64,000 nucleotides of DNA, from the NCBI GenBank assembly GCA_038258425.1, contig JBBSPV010000019.1, positions 1 through 64,000 of the forward strand, given 5' to 3'. Each line of letters opens with the position of its first letter. Within the stretch, counting starts at the first letter, position 1. The DNA comes from DATLGB01 sp038258425 (lineage in GTDB: Bacteria > Actinomycetota > Thermoleophilia > Solirubrobacterales > Solirubrobacteraceae). Below are positions 26,153 to 34,088 of the stretch, piece after piece. The notes below the pieces were generated by a model, which saw only the letters and a program-made list of their open reading frames with translations, was not told the DNA's origin and searched no databases. The position numbers and the translations under genes were made by a program.

Positions 26153-27307
26153 ATGCCCGGCCCGGTCGAGATCGCCCCCGTCGCCTCGCGGCGCGACCTG
26201 GACCGCTTCGTCAAGCTGCCCTTCCGGCTCTACGAGGGTCAGGAGCACTGGGTCCCGCCGCTGATCTTCGACCGCAAGCGCTTCCTCGACCGGCGGCGCA
26301 ACCCGTTCTTCGAGCATGGCGAGGCGGAGTACTTCCTCGCCCGTCGCGACGGCCGGGTCGTGGGGCGCATCAGCGCCCAGGTCGACCGCCACCTGCAGTC
26401 CTTCCAGGACAACCGCTGGGGCCAGTTCGGCTTCTTCGAGTGCGAGGACGACCCCCAGGCCGCGCGGGCGCTGATCGACGCCGCACAGGCGTGGGTCACC
26501 GCCCGGGGCTGCGACCGGCTCGTCGGGCCCTTCGACTTCACGACCAACGACGAGTGCGGCGTCCTCGTCGAGGGCTTCGACGAGGACCCGGTGATCCTGC
26601 TCAACTGGACCCACCGCTACTACCCGGCCCTGCTCGAGGGCGCCGGCCTGGCCCCGGCCATGGACACGCTCATGTGGCACCTCGACGTATCCGACCGCGA
26701 TCGCGTGCATCCCGCGATCTGGGAGATGGCGGCCAAGTCGGAGTCCGAGCACGGCGTCACCACCCGCACGATGCGCAAGGGCGATCTCGAGGCCGAGGTC
26801 GGCCGCTTCCTCGAGGTCTACAACGCGGCCTGGGAGCGCAACTGGGGCTTCGTGCCGCTGACGGCCTCCGAGGTCCGCCACTACGCCAAGCAACTGCGGC
26901 CGATCCTCGACGAGAACTGGGCGATGCTCGCGTTCAAGGACGGCGAGGTCGTCGGCGCGGCGCTGTCGCTTCCGGACTACAACCAGGTCTTCAAGCACAT
27001 GAACGGCCGGCTGCTGCCGCTCGGGTGGGCGAAGTTCCTCTACTGGCGGCGCAGGATCGACCGCGTGCGGGTCTTCGCCCTCGGGGTCAAGGCCGAGCAC
27101 CAGCACACCGGCGTCGCCGCCCGCTTCTACGAGATGCACTACGACGCGGCGCAGCGGACGCCGCAGAAGTCGGGGGAGACGGGCTGGATCCTCGAGTCCA
27201 ACGTCCCGATGAACCGGGCCATGGAGGGCATGGGCGGCACGATCCTCGCCCGCTACCGGATCTTCGAGCGCGAGATCGCGGCCGCTGACGGCGCTGCGCC
27301 GCGGTAG
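26153..27307 (+). CDS. GNAT-fold N-acyltransferase-like protein, candidate ceramide synthase
   Basis: 384 aa from ATG 26153, 12 nt after a TAGGGT box; the long upstream frame is a shadow of the opposite gene. The N-terminal half opens with VEIAPVASRRDLDRFVKLPF and contains FFEHGEAEYFLARRDGRVVG and FGFFECEDDPQAARALIDAA, the acetyl-CoA-type N-acyltransferase fold. The middle (FDFTTNDECGVLVEGF) and the C-terminal half (VRVFALGVKAEHQHTGVAAR) form a second GNAT-like half. Proteins of this kind are usually annotated only as GNAT. Bacterial ceramide synthases are not related to the eukaryotic enzyme and, as I recall, belong to an acyltransferase group of this sort, so N-acylation of a sphingoid base is a plausible role here. 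Confidence 0.7.
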   Translation: MPGPVEIAPVASRRDLDRFVKLPFRLYEGQEHWVPPLIFDRKRFLDRRRNPFFEHGEAEYFLARRDGRVVGRISAQVDRHLQSFQDNRWGQFGFFECEDDPQAARALIDAAQAWVTARGCDRLVGPFDFTTNDECGVLVEGFDEDPVILLNWTHRYYPALLEGAGLAPAMDTLMWHLDVSDRDRVHPAIWEMAAKSESEHGVTTRTMRKGDLEAEVGRFLEVYNAAWERNWGFVPLTASEVRHYAKQLRPILDENWAMLAFKDGEVVGAALSLPDYNQVFKHMNGRLLPLGWAKFLYWRRRIDRVRVFALGVKAEHQHTGVAARFYEMHYDAAQRTPQKSGETGWILESNVPMNRAMEGMGGTILARYRIFEREIAAADGAAPR

Positions 27308-27313
27308 TACCCT
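27308..27313 (+). promoter_or_regulatory. -10 box TACCCT before the hydroxylase gene
   Basis: TACCCT starts right after the stop codon of the acyltransferase gene and ends 7 nt before GTG 27321, so the hydroxylase may also have its own leaderless transcript. Confidence 0.45.
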
Positions 27314-27320
27314 CACGGTC

Positions 27321-27950
27321 GTGCGACGTGCCGAGCTGCTCAAGGCCTCACCGAGGATGTTCGAGTCCAACGTCCTCGACTTCTTCACGCGCGTGCATCC
27401 GCTCGTGCCGCTGGCGCTGTTCGGCCCGGCCATCGTCGTCCTCGCCGTGCTCGGCGTGGGGGACGCGGGCGCGTGGGCCGTGGCCTGGATCGCCGGCGGC
27501 TACCTGTTCTGGACGCTGACGGAGTACTGGCTGCACCGCCTCGTGTTCCACTTCGAGGCCGACAACGCCGTCGCCCAGCGCTTCCACTGGATGATCCACG
27601 GGGTCCACCACGACCACCCGAACGACCGGCTGCGGCTCGTCATGCCGCCCTCGGCGTCGCTGCCGCTGGCGACGATCTTCGTGGTCGCCTTCTGGCTGCT
27701 CCTCGGGGCGGGCTGGGCCGGCTTCGCGGCCGGCTTCCTCGCGGGGTACCTCTTCTACGACACGCTGCACTACCACGTGCACCACCACAAGCCGCGCACG
27801 CGGGTGGGCAAGCGGCTGCGCGAGCTGCACATGCGCCACCACTTCCAGGACCACGAGCGCGGGTTCGGCGTCTCGGCGCCCTGGTGGGACCACGTGTTCG
27901 GGACCGCGCCACAGCAGCGGCCGGCCCGCGGCGCCGGCGAGTCGTCCTGA
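27321..27950 (+). CDS. fatty-acid hydroxylase / sterol-desaturase superfamily membrane enzyme
   Basis: 209 aa, GTG 27321. It has the di-iron histidine clusters of the fatty-acid hydroxylase superfamily: HRLVFH, HGVHHDHP, HYHVHHHKP and HMRHHF, between about four membrane helices. The spacing and short length resemble fatty-acid 2-hydroxylase (FA2H/Scs7) rather than the longer sterol desaturases. It follows the acyltransferase gene closely. If the locus makes ceramide-like lipids, the likely reaction is 2-hydroxylation of the N-acyl chain; that is inference. Confidence 0.85.
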   Translation: MRRAELLKASPRMFESNVLDFFTRVHPLVPLALFGPAIVVLAVLGVGDAGAWAVAWIAGGYLFWTLTEYWLHRLVFHFEADNAVAQRFHWMIHGVHHDHPNDRLRLVMPPSASLPLATIFVVAFWLLLGAGWAGFAAGFLAGYLFYDTLHYHVHHHKPRTRVGKRLRELHMRHHFQDHERGFGVSAPWWDHVFGTAPQQRPARGAGESS

Positions 27951-27970
27951 GCGTCCGCCACCCTGATCCC

Positions 27971-28291
27971 GTGACGAACGACCCGACGCCCCATCCCGAC
28001 GAGCCCGAGATCGTCGACGGCCTGCCCGTCCTCGCCGAGGAGACGCCGGCCGGCCTCGCGGAGCCCGCGGCCACGCCCGGGGTCCTCGAGCTCGTCGCGG
28101 CCAACAAGCCCGCGGCGCTCGTGGCCGCCTCGACGTTCATGGCCGGCGCCCTCACCGCGGCGCTCGTCAACCGCCGGCGGACCCGGGTCGTGCGCCGGCC
28201 GGTCGGCCGGCGCAAGGGCCGGCCGGTGCTCGGGGAGGTCGTCTCGAGCAACGCCTTCCTCGTCGACGTCCACGTCCTGCGCCGCGACTGA
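27971..28291 (+). CDS. hypothetical small membrane-associated protein
   Basis: 106 aa from GTG 27971. An acidic, proline-rich N-terminus (PHPDEPEIVDGLPVLAEE) precedes one hydrophobic stretch (about 42-64, KPAALVAASTFMAGALTAAL), an Arg-rich juxtamembrane part and a short end with VVSSNAFLVDVHVLRRD. It lies 20 nt after the hydroxylase gene and overlaps the AlkA start by 1 nt. I do not recognise it. Confidence 0.6.
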   Translation: MTNDPTPHPDEPEIVDGLPVLAEETPAGLAEPAATPGVLELVAANKPAALVAASTFMAGALTAALVNRRRTRVVRRPVGRRKGRPVLGEVVSSNAFLVDVHVLRRD

Positions 28292-29367
28292 TGCCCGCGC
28301 CCGGGCGCCCGGCGCGTCCGGGTGAGCCCGTCGAGCTGCGCCTCGACGTGACGGCCGCGTGGCCGTTCCGCCTGCGCGGCGCGTCGTCGGACGGCCTCTT
28401 CCGCCGCCGCGGCGCGGCCGTCCAGCGGCTGGTGCACGTCGGCGGCGAGCCCGTCGTGGTCGGCGCCGTCGAGGTCGGTCCCCAGCGGGTGCGCTTCGGC
28501 GCCCGCGCGGCGACGAGCGAGGCGTGCCGCGCCGGGATCGAGCGGATGCGCTTCGCCGTCGGCGTGGACTGCGACCACCGCGCCTTCCACGAGGCCCACC
28601 GCCGGGACCCGTGGCTCGGCCGGGCGCTGCGCGCCTTCCCGCACCTGCGCGTCCGGCGGCGGCCCGATCCGTGGGAGGCGCTGGCCTGGGCGATCTGCGA
28701 GCAGCTCATCGAGTTCCAGCGCGCGGTGGCCATCGAGCGCCGGCTGGTCGCGGCGCTCGGCGCCCGGTGCGAGCGGACGGGGCTGCGCGACGCGCCCTCC
28801 GCCGCGCGGGTGGCCGGGGCGGCGCCGGCCCAGCTGGCGAGCTTCGACCTCGTCCAACACCGCGCCATCACCCTGCGCCGCGCCGCCCTCGAGGTCGCGC
28901 GCGGGCGGGTGGACCTCGGGGCGGCCGACCACGAGACCGGCTGGCACCGCCTGCGCGCGATTCCCGGGATCGGGCCATGGACCGTCGAGATGCTCGCGCT
29001 GCACGGCCAGGGCCGCGACGACCAGCTCCCGGCCGCCGACGTCGGCTACCTCAAGCTCGTCGGCCGCCTCGTCACCGGCAACCCGCGGGCCCGCGCCGAC
29101 GAGGCCGAGGTGCGCGGCTTCTTCGAGCCCTACGAGCCCTGGAGCGGGCTCGCGGGCGAGTACCTGCGCGTATCCGCCGCCCACGGATGGCTCACGGCGG
29201 CGGCCAGCGCGCGGTCGAAGAGCCCGCCGCCGAAGGTCGCCCGTCGCACCCCGAGCTCGGCGAGCTCGGCCGGGGAGGGGCCGTCGTCGACGAGCAGCGC
29301 GTTGACCGGCGCGCCGGCCTCGGCCACCCAGCGGGCGAGCGTCGCGGCGGGCGCGGCGATCGGGTAG
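28291..29367 (+). CDS. AlkA-like DNA-3-methyladenine glycosylase II
   Basis: 358 aa from ATG 28291. It is a base-excision repair enzyme of the HhH-GPD superfamily. The N-terminal beta domain runs to about residue 110. The helical core holds LAWAICEQLIEFQRAVAIER, the helix-hairpin-helix LRAIPGIGPWTVEMLALHG and the catalytic aspartate in QLPAADVGYLKL (Asp 250). The recognisable protein ends near WSGLAGEYLRVSAAHGWL (about 29190). The last ~60 residues are read from the antisense of the convergent gene and are Ser/Pro/Ala-rich, so they are probably not functional. Confidence 0.88.
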   Translation: MPAPGRPARPGEPVELRLDVTAAWPFRLRGASSDGLFRRRGAAVQRLVHVGGEPVVVGAVEVGPQRVRFGARAATSEACRAGIERMRFAVGVDCDHRAFHEAHRRDPWLGRALRAFPHLRVRRRPDPWEALAWAICEQLIEFQRAVAIERRLVAALGARCERTGLRDAPSAARVAGAAPAQLASFDLVQHRAITLRRAALEVARGRVDLGAADHETGWHRLRAIPGIGPWTVEMLALHGQGRDDQLPAADVGYLKLVGRLVTGNPRARADEAEVRGFFEPYEPWSGLAGEYLRVSAAHGWLTAAASARSKSPPPKVARRTPSSASSAGEGPSSTSSALTGAPASATQRASVAAGAAIG

Positions 29368-29909
29368 ACGACGTCGGCGCCGGCCGCCGCGTACCGGCGC
29401 GCGCGCTCGAGGCCCGCCTCGAGCTCCAGCCCGCGCAGGTGGACGTCGACGCGGGCGTTGAGCACGAGGTCGACGCCCGCGGCCCGTCCCGCGCCCTTGA
29501 CCGCGGCCAGGCGGTCGGCGTGGCGGCCGGCGTCCACCAGGCGTCGATCGGGGCTCGCGTGGTCGGAGTCCTCGAGGTTGAGCCCGACGGCGCCGGCGGC
29601 GAGCAGGCCCTCGACGAGGGCGGCCGGCTCGAGGCCGTAGCCCGCCTCGAGGTCGGCGGTCACCGGCACGTCGACCGCGGAGGCGATGGCGGCGACCGCC
29701 GCGAGCATCGCCGCCGGGGGCGTGCGCTCCCCGTCCGCGTAGCCGAGCGCCGCGCTCACGCCGCTGGAGGTCGTCGCGAGCGCCGGGTGCCCGAGGCCGG
29801 CCAGCGCGCGGGCGCTCGCCGCGTCCCAGGCGTTGGGGAGCACGAGCAGGCCGGGCGCCTCGTGCAGTTCGCGCAGCCGGCGGGCGCGCTCGGCGAGGGC
29901 GTCGCTCAC
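29130..29909 (-). CDS. PEP mutase / isocitrate lyase superfamily protein
   Basis: 259 aa from GTG 29909, overlapping the stop of the substrate-binding-protein gene (GTGA), so it is the fourth gene of the TPP-riboswitch operon. The TIM-barrel signatures are LVLPNAWDAASARALAGLGH, TADLEAGYG (metal and substrate binding loop), GLNLEDSDHASPDRRLVDA, LVLNARVDVHLRG and VRRATFGGGLFDRALA. Family members cleave or rearrange C-C or C-P bonds in small carboxylates; the exact reaction cannot be told. The last ~20 residues (SHPWAADTRRYSPASPLQGS) come from the antisense of AlkA. Control by thiamin pyrophosphate suggests an unusual role in vitamin B1 metabolism. Confidence 0.85.
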   Translation of the reverse strand: MSDALAERARRLRELHEAPGLLVLPNAWDAASARALAGLGHPALATTSSGVSAALGYADGERTPPAAMLAAVAAIASAVDVPVTADLEAGYGLEPAALVEGLLAAGAVGLNLEDSDHASPDRRLVDAGRHADRLAAVKGAGRAAGVDLVLNARVDVHLRGLELEAGLERARRYAAAGADVVYPIAAPAATLARWVAEAGAPVNALLVDDGPSPAELAELGVRRATFGGGLFDRALAAAVSHPWAADTRRYSPASPLQGS

Positions 29910-30940
29910 GGCTGCGTCTTCTCCGGCAGGCCTTGGCCGGGCAGGAACTCGTTGGTGACGGGATCGGCGTTGACCGGGTCGTGCTGGATGAGCCCGTTGC
30001 GGAGCATCCACTGGCCGTAGCGGTCCCAGGCGCCCGGGTCCATGAAGCCGTACGGCGCCTTCGGGTTGCGCGGGACGTACGCCGGCAAGGTCGCCTTGAC
30101 CGCCGCGAGCTGCAGCTTGGGGTCCAGGTCGCGGTTGGCCTCCACGAGGGCGTCCACGGCGGCCTGCGGGTCGCGCCGCACCCGCGCCGTGCCGCGCGCG
30201 AGGGCCTGGAAGAAGCGCCGGATCCGCGACGCCTCCGCCGGCGTGAGCGAGGTGCGGCGGGCGGCGAGGACGAGCTCGTCGTAGGTCGGCACGCCGAGGT
30301 CGTCGACACGCAGGACGGTCGGGTCCTTCCTGCGCTGTGCGAGGTCGATGCCCTCGTAGTTCCAGAACGCGCCGAGCGTCGCGTCGACGCGCTTGGAGAC
30401 CATCGCCGGCACGAGGTTGAAGCCGACGTCGACGCGCTTGACGCTGCCCGCCGGGACGTTGGCCCGCTTCAGGATCGTGTCGAGGTAGGCCGCCTGATAG
30501 GGGATGCCGGCGGTGCCGACCGTCTTGCCGCGCAGGTCGCCCACGGAGCGCACGCCGCTGCCCTTGATCGCCATCACCGAGGTCAGGGGGCGGGTGATGA
30601 GGGCGCCGACGCCGACGAGATTCGTGCCCTTGTCGCGCGCGAGCAACAGCTCGGGCTCGTAGGTAACGGCGAGGTCGGCGCGCCTGGCGGCGAGCACCCG
30701 CAGCGGGGCGGAGGGATCCGGCGGGGTGAGGATGCGGACGTCCAGGCCGGCCCGGCGGAACTCGCCCGACGCCTGGGCCGCGTAGAGGCCGGCGTGGTCG
30801 GCGTTCGGGAAGTAGTCGAGCACGACGGTGAACGGCTCGGGCTTGGCACCGCCGCCGGCGGACGGCTCGGTCTTCTCGCCGCAGCCGGCGACGAGCAGCG
30901 TCAGGACGAGGGCCAGCAGCAGGGTGGGGCGGGCGATCAT
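29906..30940 (-). CDS. thiY: thiamin-pyrimidine ABC transporter, substrate-binding lipoprotein (ThiY-like)
   Basis: 344 aa from ATG 30940, overlapping the permease stop (ATGA). It has a lipoprotein signal with lipobox LVAGC. The mature protein belongs to the NMT1/THI5 family: FTVVLDYFPNADHAGLYAAQ is the hallmark pyrimidine-binding start, followed by ADLAVTYEPELLLARDKGTN and LRGKTVGTAGIPYQAAYLDT. ThiY proteins bind formylaminopyrimidine or related HMP precursors of thiamin. The operon and TPP riboswitch support this. Confidence 0.9.
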   Translation of the reverse strand: MIARPTLLLALVLTLLVAGCGEKTEPSAGGGAKPEPFTVVLDYFPNADHAGLYAAQASGEFRRAGLDVRILTPPDPSAPLRVLAARRADLAVTYEPELLLARDKGTNLVGVGALITRPLTSVMAIKGSGVRSVGDLRGKTVGTAGIPYQAAYLDTILKRANVPAGSVKRVDVGFNLVPAMVSKRVDATLGAFWNYEGIDLAQRRKDPTVLRVDDLGVPTYDELVLAARRTSLTPAEASRIRRFFQALARGTARVRRDPQAAVDALVEANRDLDPKLQLAAVKATLPAYVPRNPKAPYGFMDPGAWDRYGQWMLRNGLIQHDPVNADPVTNEFLPGQGLPEKTQP

Positions 30941-31683
30941 GGTCCTCCGGGATCGGTGCGGGGCGCCCACGGGAGCAGGCGGCGCTCGGCGACGGCGAAG
31001 AGGCCGTAGAGCGCGACGGCGAGGGCGAAGAGCAGGACCGTGGCGGCGAAGGTCCGGGCCGACTCGAGCTGGCCGAGCGAGATGAGCACGACGTGGCCCA
31101 GTCCGCGCTCGGAGCCGCTCCACTCCGCGAAGACCGCGCCGATGACCGAGACGGCGGCGGCCACGCGCAGGCCGGTGAAGGCCTGGGGCAGGGCGGCGGG
31201 CGCCTCCAGCAGCCGCAGCCGCTGCCAGGCCGAGGCGTCCATCGAGCGCAGCAGCTGGCGCTGCTCGGGGTCGACCGCGCGCAGGCCGTCGTAGAGGTTG
31301 ACCGTCACCGGGAAGAAGCAGACGAGCGCGACGATCGCGACCTTGGGCGCCAGCCCGAAGCCGAGCAGGAGGATGAGCGGGGCCGCGAGCACGACCACCG
31401 GCAGCGCCTGGGACCCCACCACCAGCGGGTGCAGCGTGCGCCGGGCGCCGCGGGAGGCGTGCATGGCGACGGCGATCAGCACGCCGAGCAGCACCGCCGC
31501 CACCAGGCCGAGGACGGCCTCGACCCCCGTCGTCCACAGGTCGTGGCCCAGGGCGCCCGAGTCGTCGACGAGCGCCCGGGCGACGCTCGTCGGAGCGGGC
31601 AGGATGAGCGGATCCACCCAGCCGGCCCGCACAACCGCCTCCCAGGCCCCGAGCAGGACGAGGACGAGGGCGACGGCCGGCAT
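30937..31683 (-). CDS. thiX: thiamin-pyrimidine ABC transporter, permease (ThiX-like)
   Basis: 248 aa from ATG 31683, the codon that overlaps the ATPase gene end. It is a binding-protein-dependent transport permease of the SsuC/TauC/ThiX type with six membrane helices. The EAA-type loop reads LRSMDASAWQRLRLLEAPAA, followed by LPQAFTGLRVAAAVSVIGAV. It lies between its ATPase and binding-protein genes. Confidence 0.9.
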   Translation of the reverse strand: MPAVALVLVLLGAWEAVVRAGWVDPLILPAPTSVARALVDDSGALGHDLWTTGVEAVLGLVAAVLLGVLIAVAMHASRGARRTLHPLVVGSQALPVVVLAAPLILLLGFGLAPKVAIVALVCFFPVTVNLYDGLRAVDPEQRQLLRSMDASAWQRLRLLEAPAALPQAFTGLRVAAAVSVIGAVFAEWSGSERGLGHVVLISLGQLESARTFAATVLLFALAVALYGLFAVAERRLLPWAPRTDPGGP

Positions 31684-32444
31684 CAGGCGTCGACCCCGAG
31701 CACCTGGAGGGCCCGGCCGGTGAGCTCGCCCACGCCGGGGTCGGCGCGGTGGCGGGGCCTGGGCAGGTCGACCTCGAGCTCGGCGAGGACGCGACCCGGC
31801 CGCATGGAGAGCAGCACGACGCGGTCGGCGAGCACGACCGCCTCCTCCACGTCGTGGGTGACGAGCAGGGTCGTGCGCGGCTCGTGCTCCAGCGCGTCGC
31901 CGAGCCAGCGCTGCAGCTGCACCCGGGTGAGCGCGTCGAGGGCGCCGAACGGCTCGTCCAGACACAGGACGGGCCGGCCGGCGAGCAGCGTGCGCAGGAA
32001 GGCGACGCGTTGGCGCATGCCGCCCGACAGCGCGGCGGGCCGGGCGTCCTCGAAGCCCGCGAGGCCGAAGGGCGCGAAGTACGGGCGCGCCGCGGCGCGG
32101 GCCTGTGCCCGGGAGTGGCCCGCGACGCGCAGCGCGAGGCCGCCGTTGTCGACCGCCGACAACCAGGGCAGCAGCGCATCGCGCTGGGGCATGAGCGCCG
32201 CCGGCGGGGCCGCCACCGTCCCGGCGTCGGGGGGCGACAGCCCGCACACGAGCTCAAGCAGCGTGGACTTCCCGCAACCGCTGGGGCCGACGACCGCGAC
32301 CGTCTCGCCCTGGCGCACGCGCAGGGACACGCCGCGCAGCGCCTCGACGGGGCCGAAGGCCTTCGACACGCCGGTGAGGGTGACCTCCGCCGGCACCGGT
32401 GCAACGCTTGAGGACTGGGCTGCCACCGCGCTGTCCGCGGTCAC
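31683..32444 (-). CDS. thiZ: thiamin-pyrimidine ABC transporter, ATPase (ThiZ-like)
   Basis: 253 aa from GTG 32444. The ABC domain has Walker A GPSGCGKST, Q-loop ALMPQRDALLPWL, signature LSGGMRQRVAFLRTLLAGRP, Walker B VLCLDEPFGALDA and switch LLVTHD. It is first in the operon. Its ribosome binding site AAGGGAG is the conserved 3' end of the TPP aptamer, 4 nt before the GTG, so ligand binding should block translation directly. Confidence 0.92.
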   Translation of the reverse strand: MTADSAVAAQSSSVAPVPAEVTLTGVSKAFGPVEALRGVSLRVRQGETVAVVGPSGCGKSTLLELVCGLSPPDAGTVAAPPAALMPQRDALLPWLSAVDNGGLALRVAGHSRAQARAAARPYFAPFGLAGFEDARPAALSGGMRQRVAFLRTLLAGRPVLCLDEPFGALDALTRVQLQRWLGDALEHEPRTTLLVTHDVEEAVVLADRVVLLSMRPGRVLAELEVDLPRPRHRADPGVGELTGRALQVLGVDA

Positions 32445-32448
32445 GGGA

Positions 32449-32534
32449 CTCCCTTCGCGGGCATTACCCCACAGGTTCGAAGGGTCAGGTTCCGTCGTGA
32501 ACCAGTCTCAGCCGGGCGACCGTCCCGGCACCCC
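32449..32534 (-). promoter_or_regulatory. TPP (THI-box) riboswitch
   Basis: On the minus strand the conserved THI-box blocks occur in order: GGGGTGCC (32527-32534), GGCTGAGA, ACCCTTCGAACCTG, GGTAATGCC and GCGAAGGGA. Together these make a complete thiamin pyrophosphate aptamer. The terminal AAGGGAG doubles as the ribosome binding site of the ATPase gene. Confidence 0.96.
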
Positions 32535-32548
32535 TGTTTGCACGCCTG

Positions 32549-32554
32549 AGCCTA
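32549..32554 (-). promoter_or_regulatory. -10 box TAGGCT of the TPP-riboswitch operon
   Basis: TAGGCT on the minus strand, about 14 nt upstream of the first conserved aptamer block, is the likely promoter of the thiamin-pyrimidine transport operon. Confidence 0.5.
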
Positions 32555-32587
32555 GTACCCGCCTAGCCGGACGCCGGGGCCGTCGGA

Positions 32588-33277
32588 TCAGCGCTCGTCG
32601 GCCTGACGCTGCTCCTCGAGCTTCTCGCGCAGATAGTGCGCCTTGTCGGCGCGGCGCTCCGCCGTGTGCTCCTCCTCGTCGAGGTCGGCGGCCCGGGCGC
32701 GCGCCTGCTCGGCCGCCTCCCGCTCGGCCTGGGCCGCCGCCAGCTCCTCCGGGCTCGGGTGCTCGTCGTCCATGCCGCGAGCGTATCGCCGCTGCCGATC
32801 CGAGCCGGGATCCGGCTCGAGGACGACCACGGGCAGGTTTCGGTCCGTCAGGGCCAGGTAGTCGTCGACCGGCGGGTACAGCGCGGCGAACGCGCGCCAC
32901 AGCCGGTCGCGCTCGCGGCCGGTCGCCACACGTGCGACGACTGACTGGCGCGAGCCGTCGACCACGACGCTGCCGCGCCCGGCGCTCTCGAGGTTGTGCC
33001 ACCAGGCCGGAACGCGGTCGGCCCCGCCGTTGGCGGCCACGACCACCAGGCCCGCGTCGTCCCGCAGGTAGACGACGGGCGTGGCGCGCGGCCGTCCCGT
33101 GCGCCGGCCGACCGTCTCGAGGACGAGGACCGGGGCGCCGAACCAGTGGTTCAGGCGCCGGCCGCCGCTGGCGCGCAGCACGCGCGCGTGCCGCCGGCCC
33201 AGGCGGCGCTGCAGCCGCTGCGTCGACGGCGTGAGGTTCGTCGCCCGGGCGAGCAACGTGGCGGGTCGCAGGCTCAC
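32588..33277 (-). CDS. deazaflavin (F420)-dependent nitroreductase-family protein with charged helical tail
   Basis: 229 aa from GTG 33277, overlapping the MBL gene stop (GTGA). Residues about 20-160 are the split-barrel Ddn family, with LNHWFGAPVLVLETVGRRTG, RATPVVYLRDDAGLVVVAAN and VPAWWHNLESAGRGSVVVDG. Family members use F420 or related deazaflavins in several actinobacterial reductions. After the usual end (NLPVVVLEPD) the frame continues without a stop into 61 highly charged, alpha-helical residues from MDDEHPSPEELAAA to LEEQRQADER. That segment could be a separate small gene starting at ATG 32773. Confidence 0.82.
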   Translation of the reverse strand: MSLRPATLLARATNLTPSTQRLQRRLGRRHARVLRASGGRRLNHWFGAPVLVLETVGRRTGRPRATPVVYLRDDAGLVVVAANGGADRVPAWWHNLESAGRGSVVVDGSRQSVVARVATGRERDRLWRAFAALYPPVDDYLALTDRNLPVVVLEPDPGSDRQRRYARGMDDEHPSPEELAAAQAEREAAEQARARAADLDEEEHTAERRADKAHYLREKLEEQRQADER

Positions 33278-34050
33278 CACGACCACGTGTCGCCCGCGAC
33301 CGCCGCTCGGGCCGGGAACCCGTACCGCTCGGCCTCCGCCGCGATGGCCCCCGGCACGTCGGGGTGGGGGCGGTAGTACTCGTCGTGCTCGAGGACCCCG
33401 TGGTGGATGGCGATGAGCTCCCGGGCGCCGAGCGCGCGCGCCGCCGCGACGGCCTGCTCGGGCGTCATCGCCGCGGGGACGTCGGCCGCCGGGCTCATCC
33501 ACGGGAAGGCGACGCGTGCACCGTTGGCCGGCAGAAAGGCCGCGTCGAACGGGCCATGGCGCTTCGCGAGCCGCCACCAGGCGCCATGCCAGACGGTGTC
33601 CCCGCCGTGGAAGATCTGCGCGGTATCGGAGGCGACGACCCACGAGACCTGTGCGTCGCCCAAACCGTCGACCGCCTCCACCGCCGTGACGGTGAACGGC
33701 CCGAGGACGGCGGACGCTCCGGGCTCGACCCGTCTGAGCGTCAGACCCGCCTCGGCCAGCTCGCGCTCCGGTCCGTCGACGCTCTCGTGGCCGGGGCCCT
33801 CGCCGGGGACGGGACAGAGCACGGGTGCGTGCGGGCGCAGCGCGCCGCCGAGCGTGGGCGGGTCGGCGTGGTCGCGGTGCAGGTGCGTGAGCAGCGCGGC
33901 GTCGAGCGGGCCCTCCGGGGCGAGCAGCTCCGGGCTGGGACCGAGCATCATCCTGACGAACGGGCCGGGGTCGCGGAACGGGTCGACGGCGAGGCGGTGC
34001 CCGTCGGCCTCGAGCTCGAGCCCGGCCCAGCCGAGCGCGCGGACGCGCAT
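33274..34050 (-). CDS. metallo-beta-lactamase-fold hydrolase (UlaG-like)
   Basis: 258 aa from ATG 34050 (GTG 34053 or TTG 34062 are also possible). The metal-binding motif LTHLHRDHAD is near residue 60, with further ligands in FHGGDTVWH and IAIHHGVLEHDEYY. The opening (VRALGWAGLELEADGHRLAV) is that of UlaG/RomA-type lactonase or phosphodiesterase proteins. It is divergent from a TetR regulator with a palindromic site between, and overlaps the Ddn-type gene, with which it is probably co-transcribed. Confidence 0.87.
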   Translation of the reverse strand: MRVRALGWAGLELEADGHRLAVDPFRDPGPFVRMMLGPSPELLAPEGPLDAALLTHLHRDHADPPTLGGALRPHAPVLCPVPGEGPGHESVDGPERELAEAGLTLRRVEPGASAVLGPFTVTAVEAVDGLGDAQVSWVVASDTAQIFHGGDTVWHGAWWRLAKRHGPFDAAFLPANGARVAFPWMSPAADVPAAMTPEQAVAAARALGARELIAIHHGVLEHDEYYRPHPDVPGAIAAEAERYGFPARAAVAGDTWSW

Positions 34051-34088
34051 CACCGTGTGCAACTGTCGAGGAGGGACATGCAGCGAGA

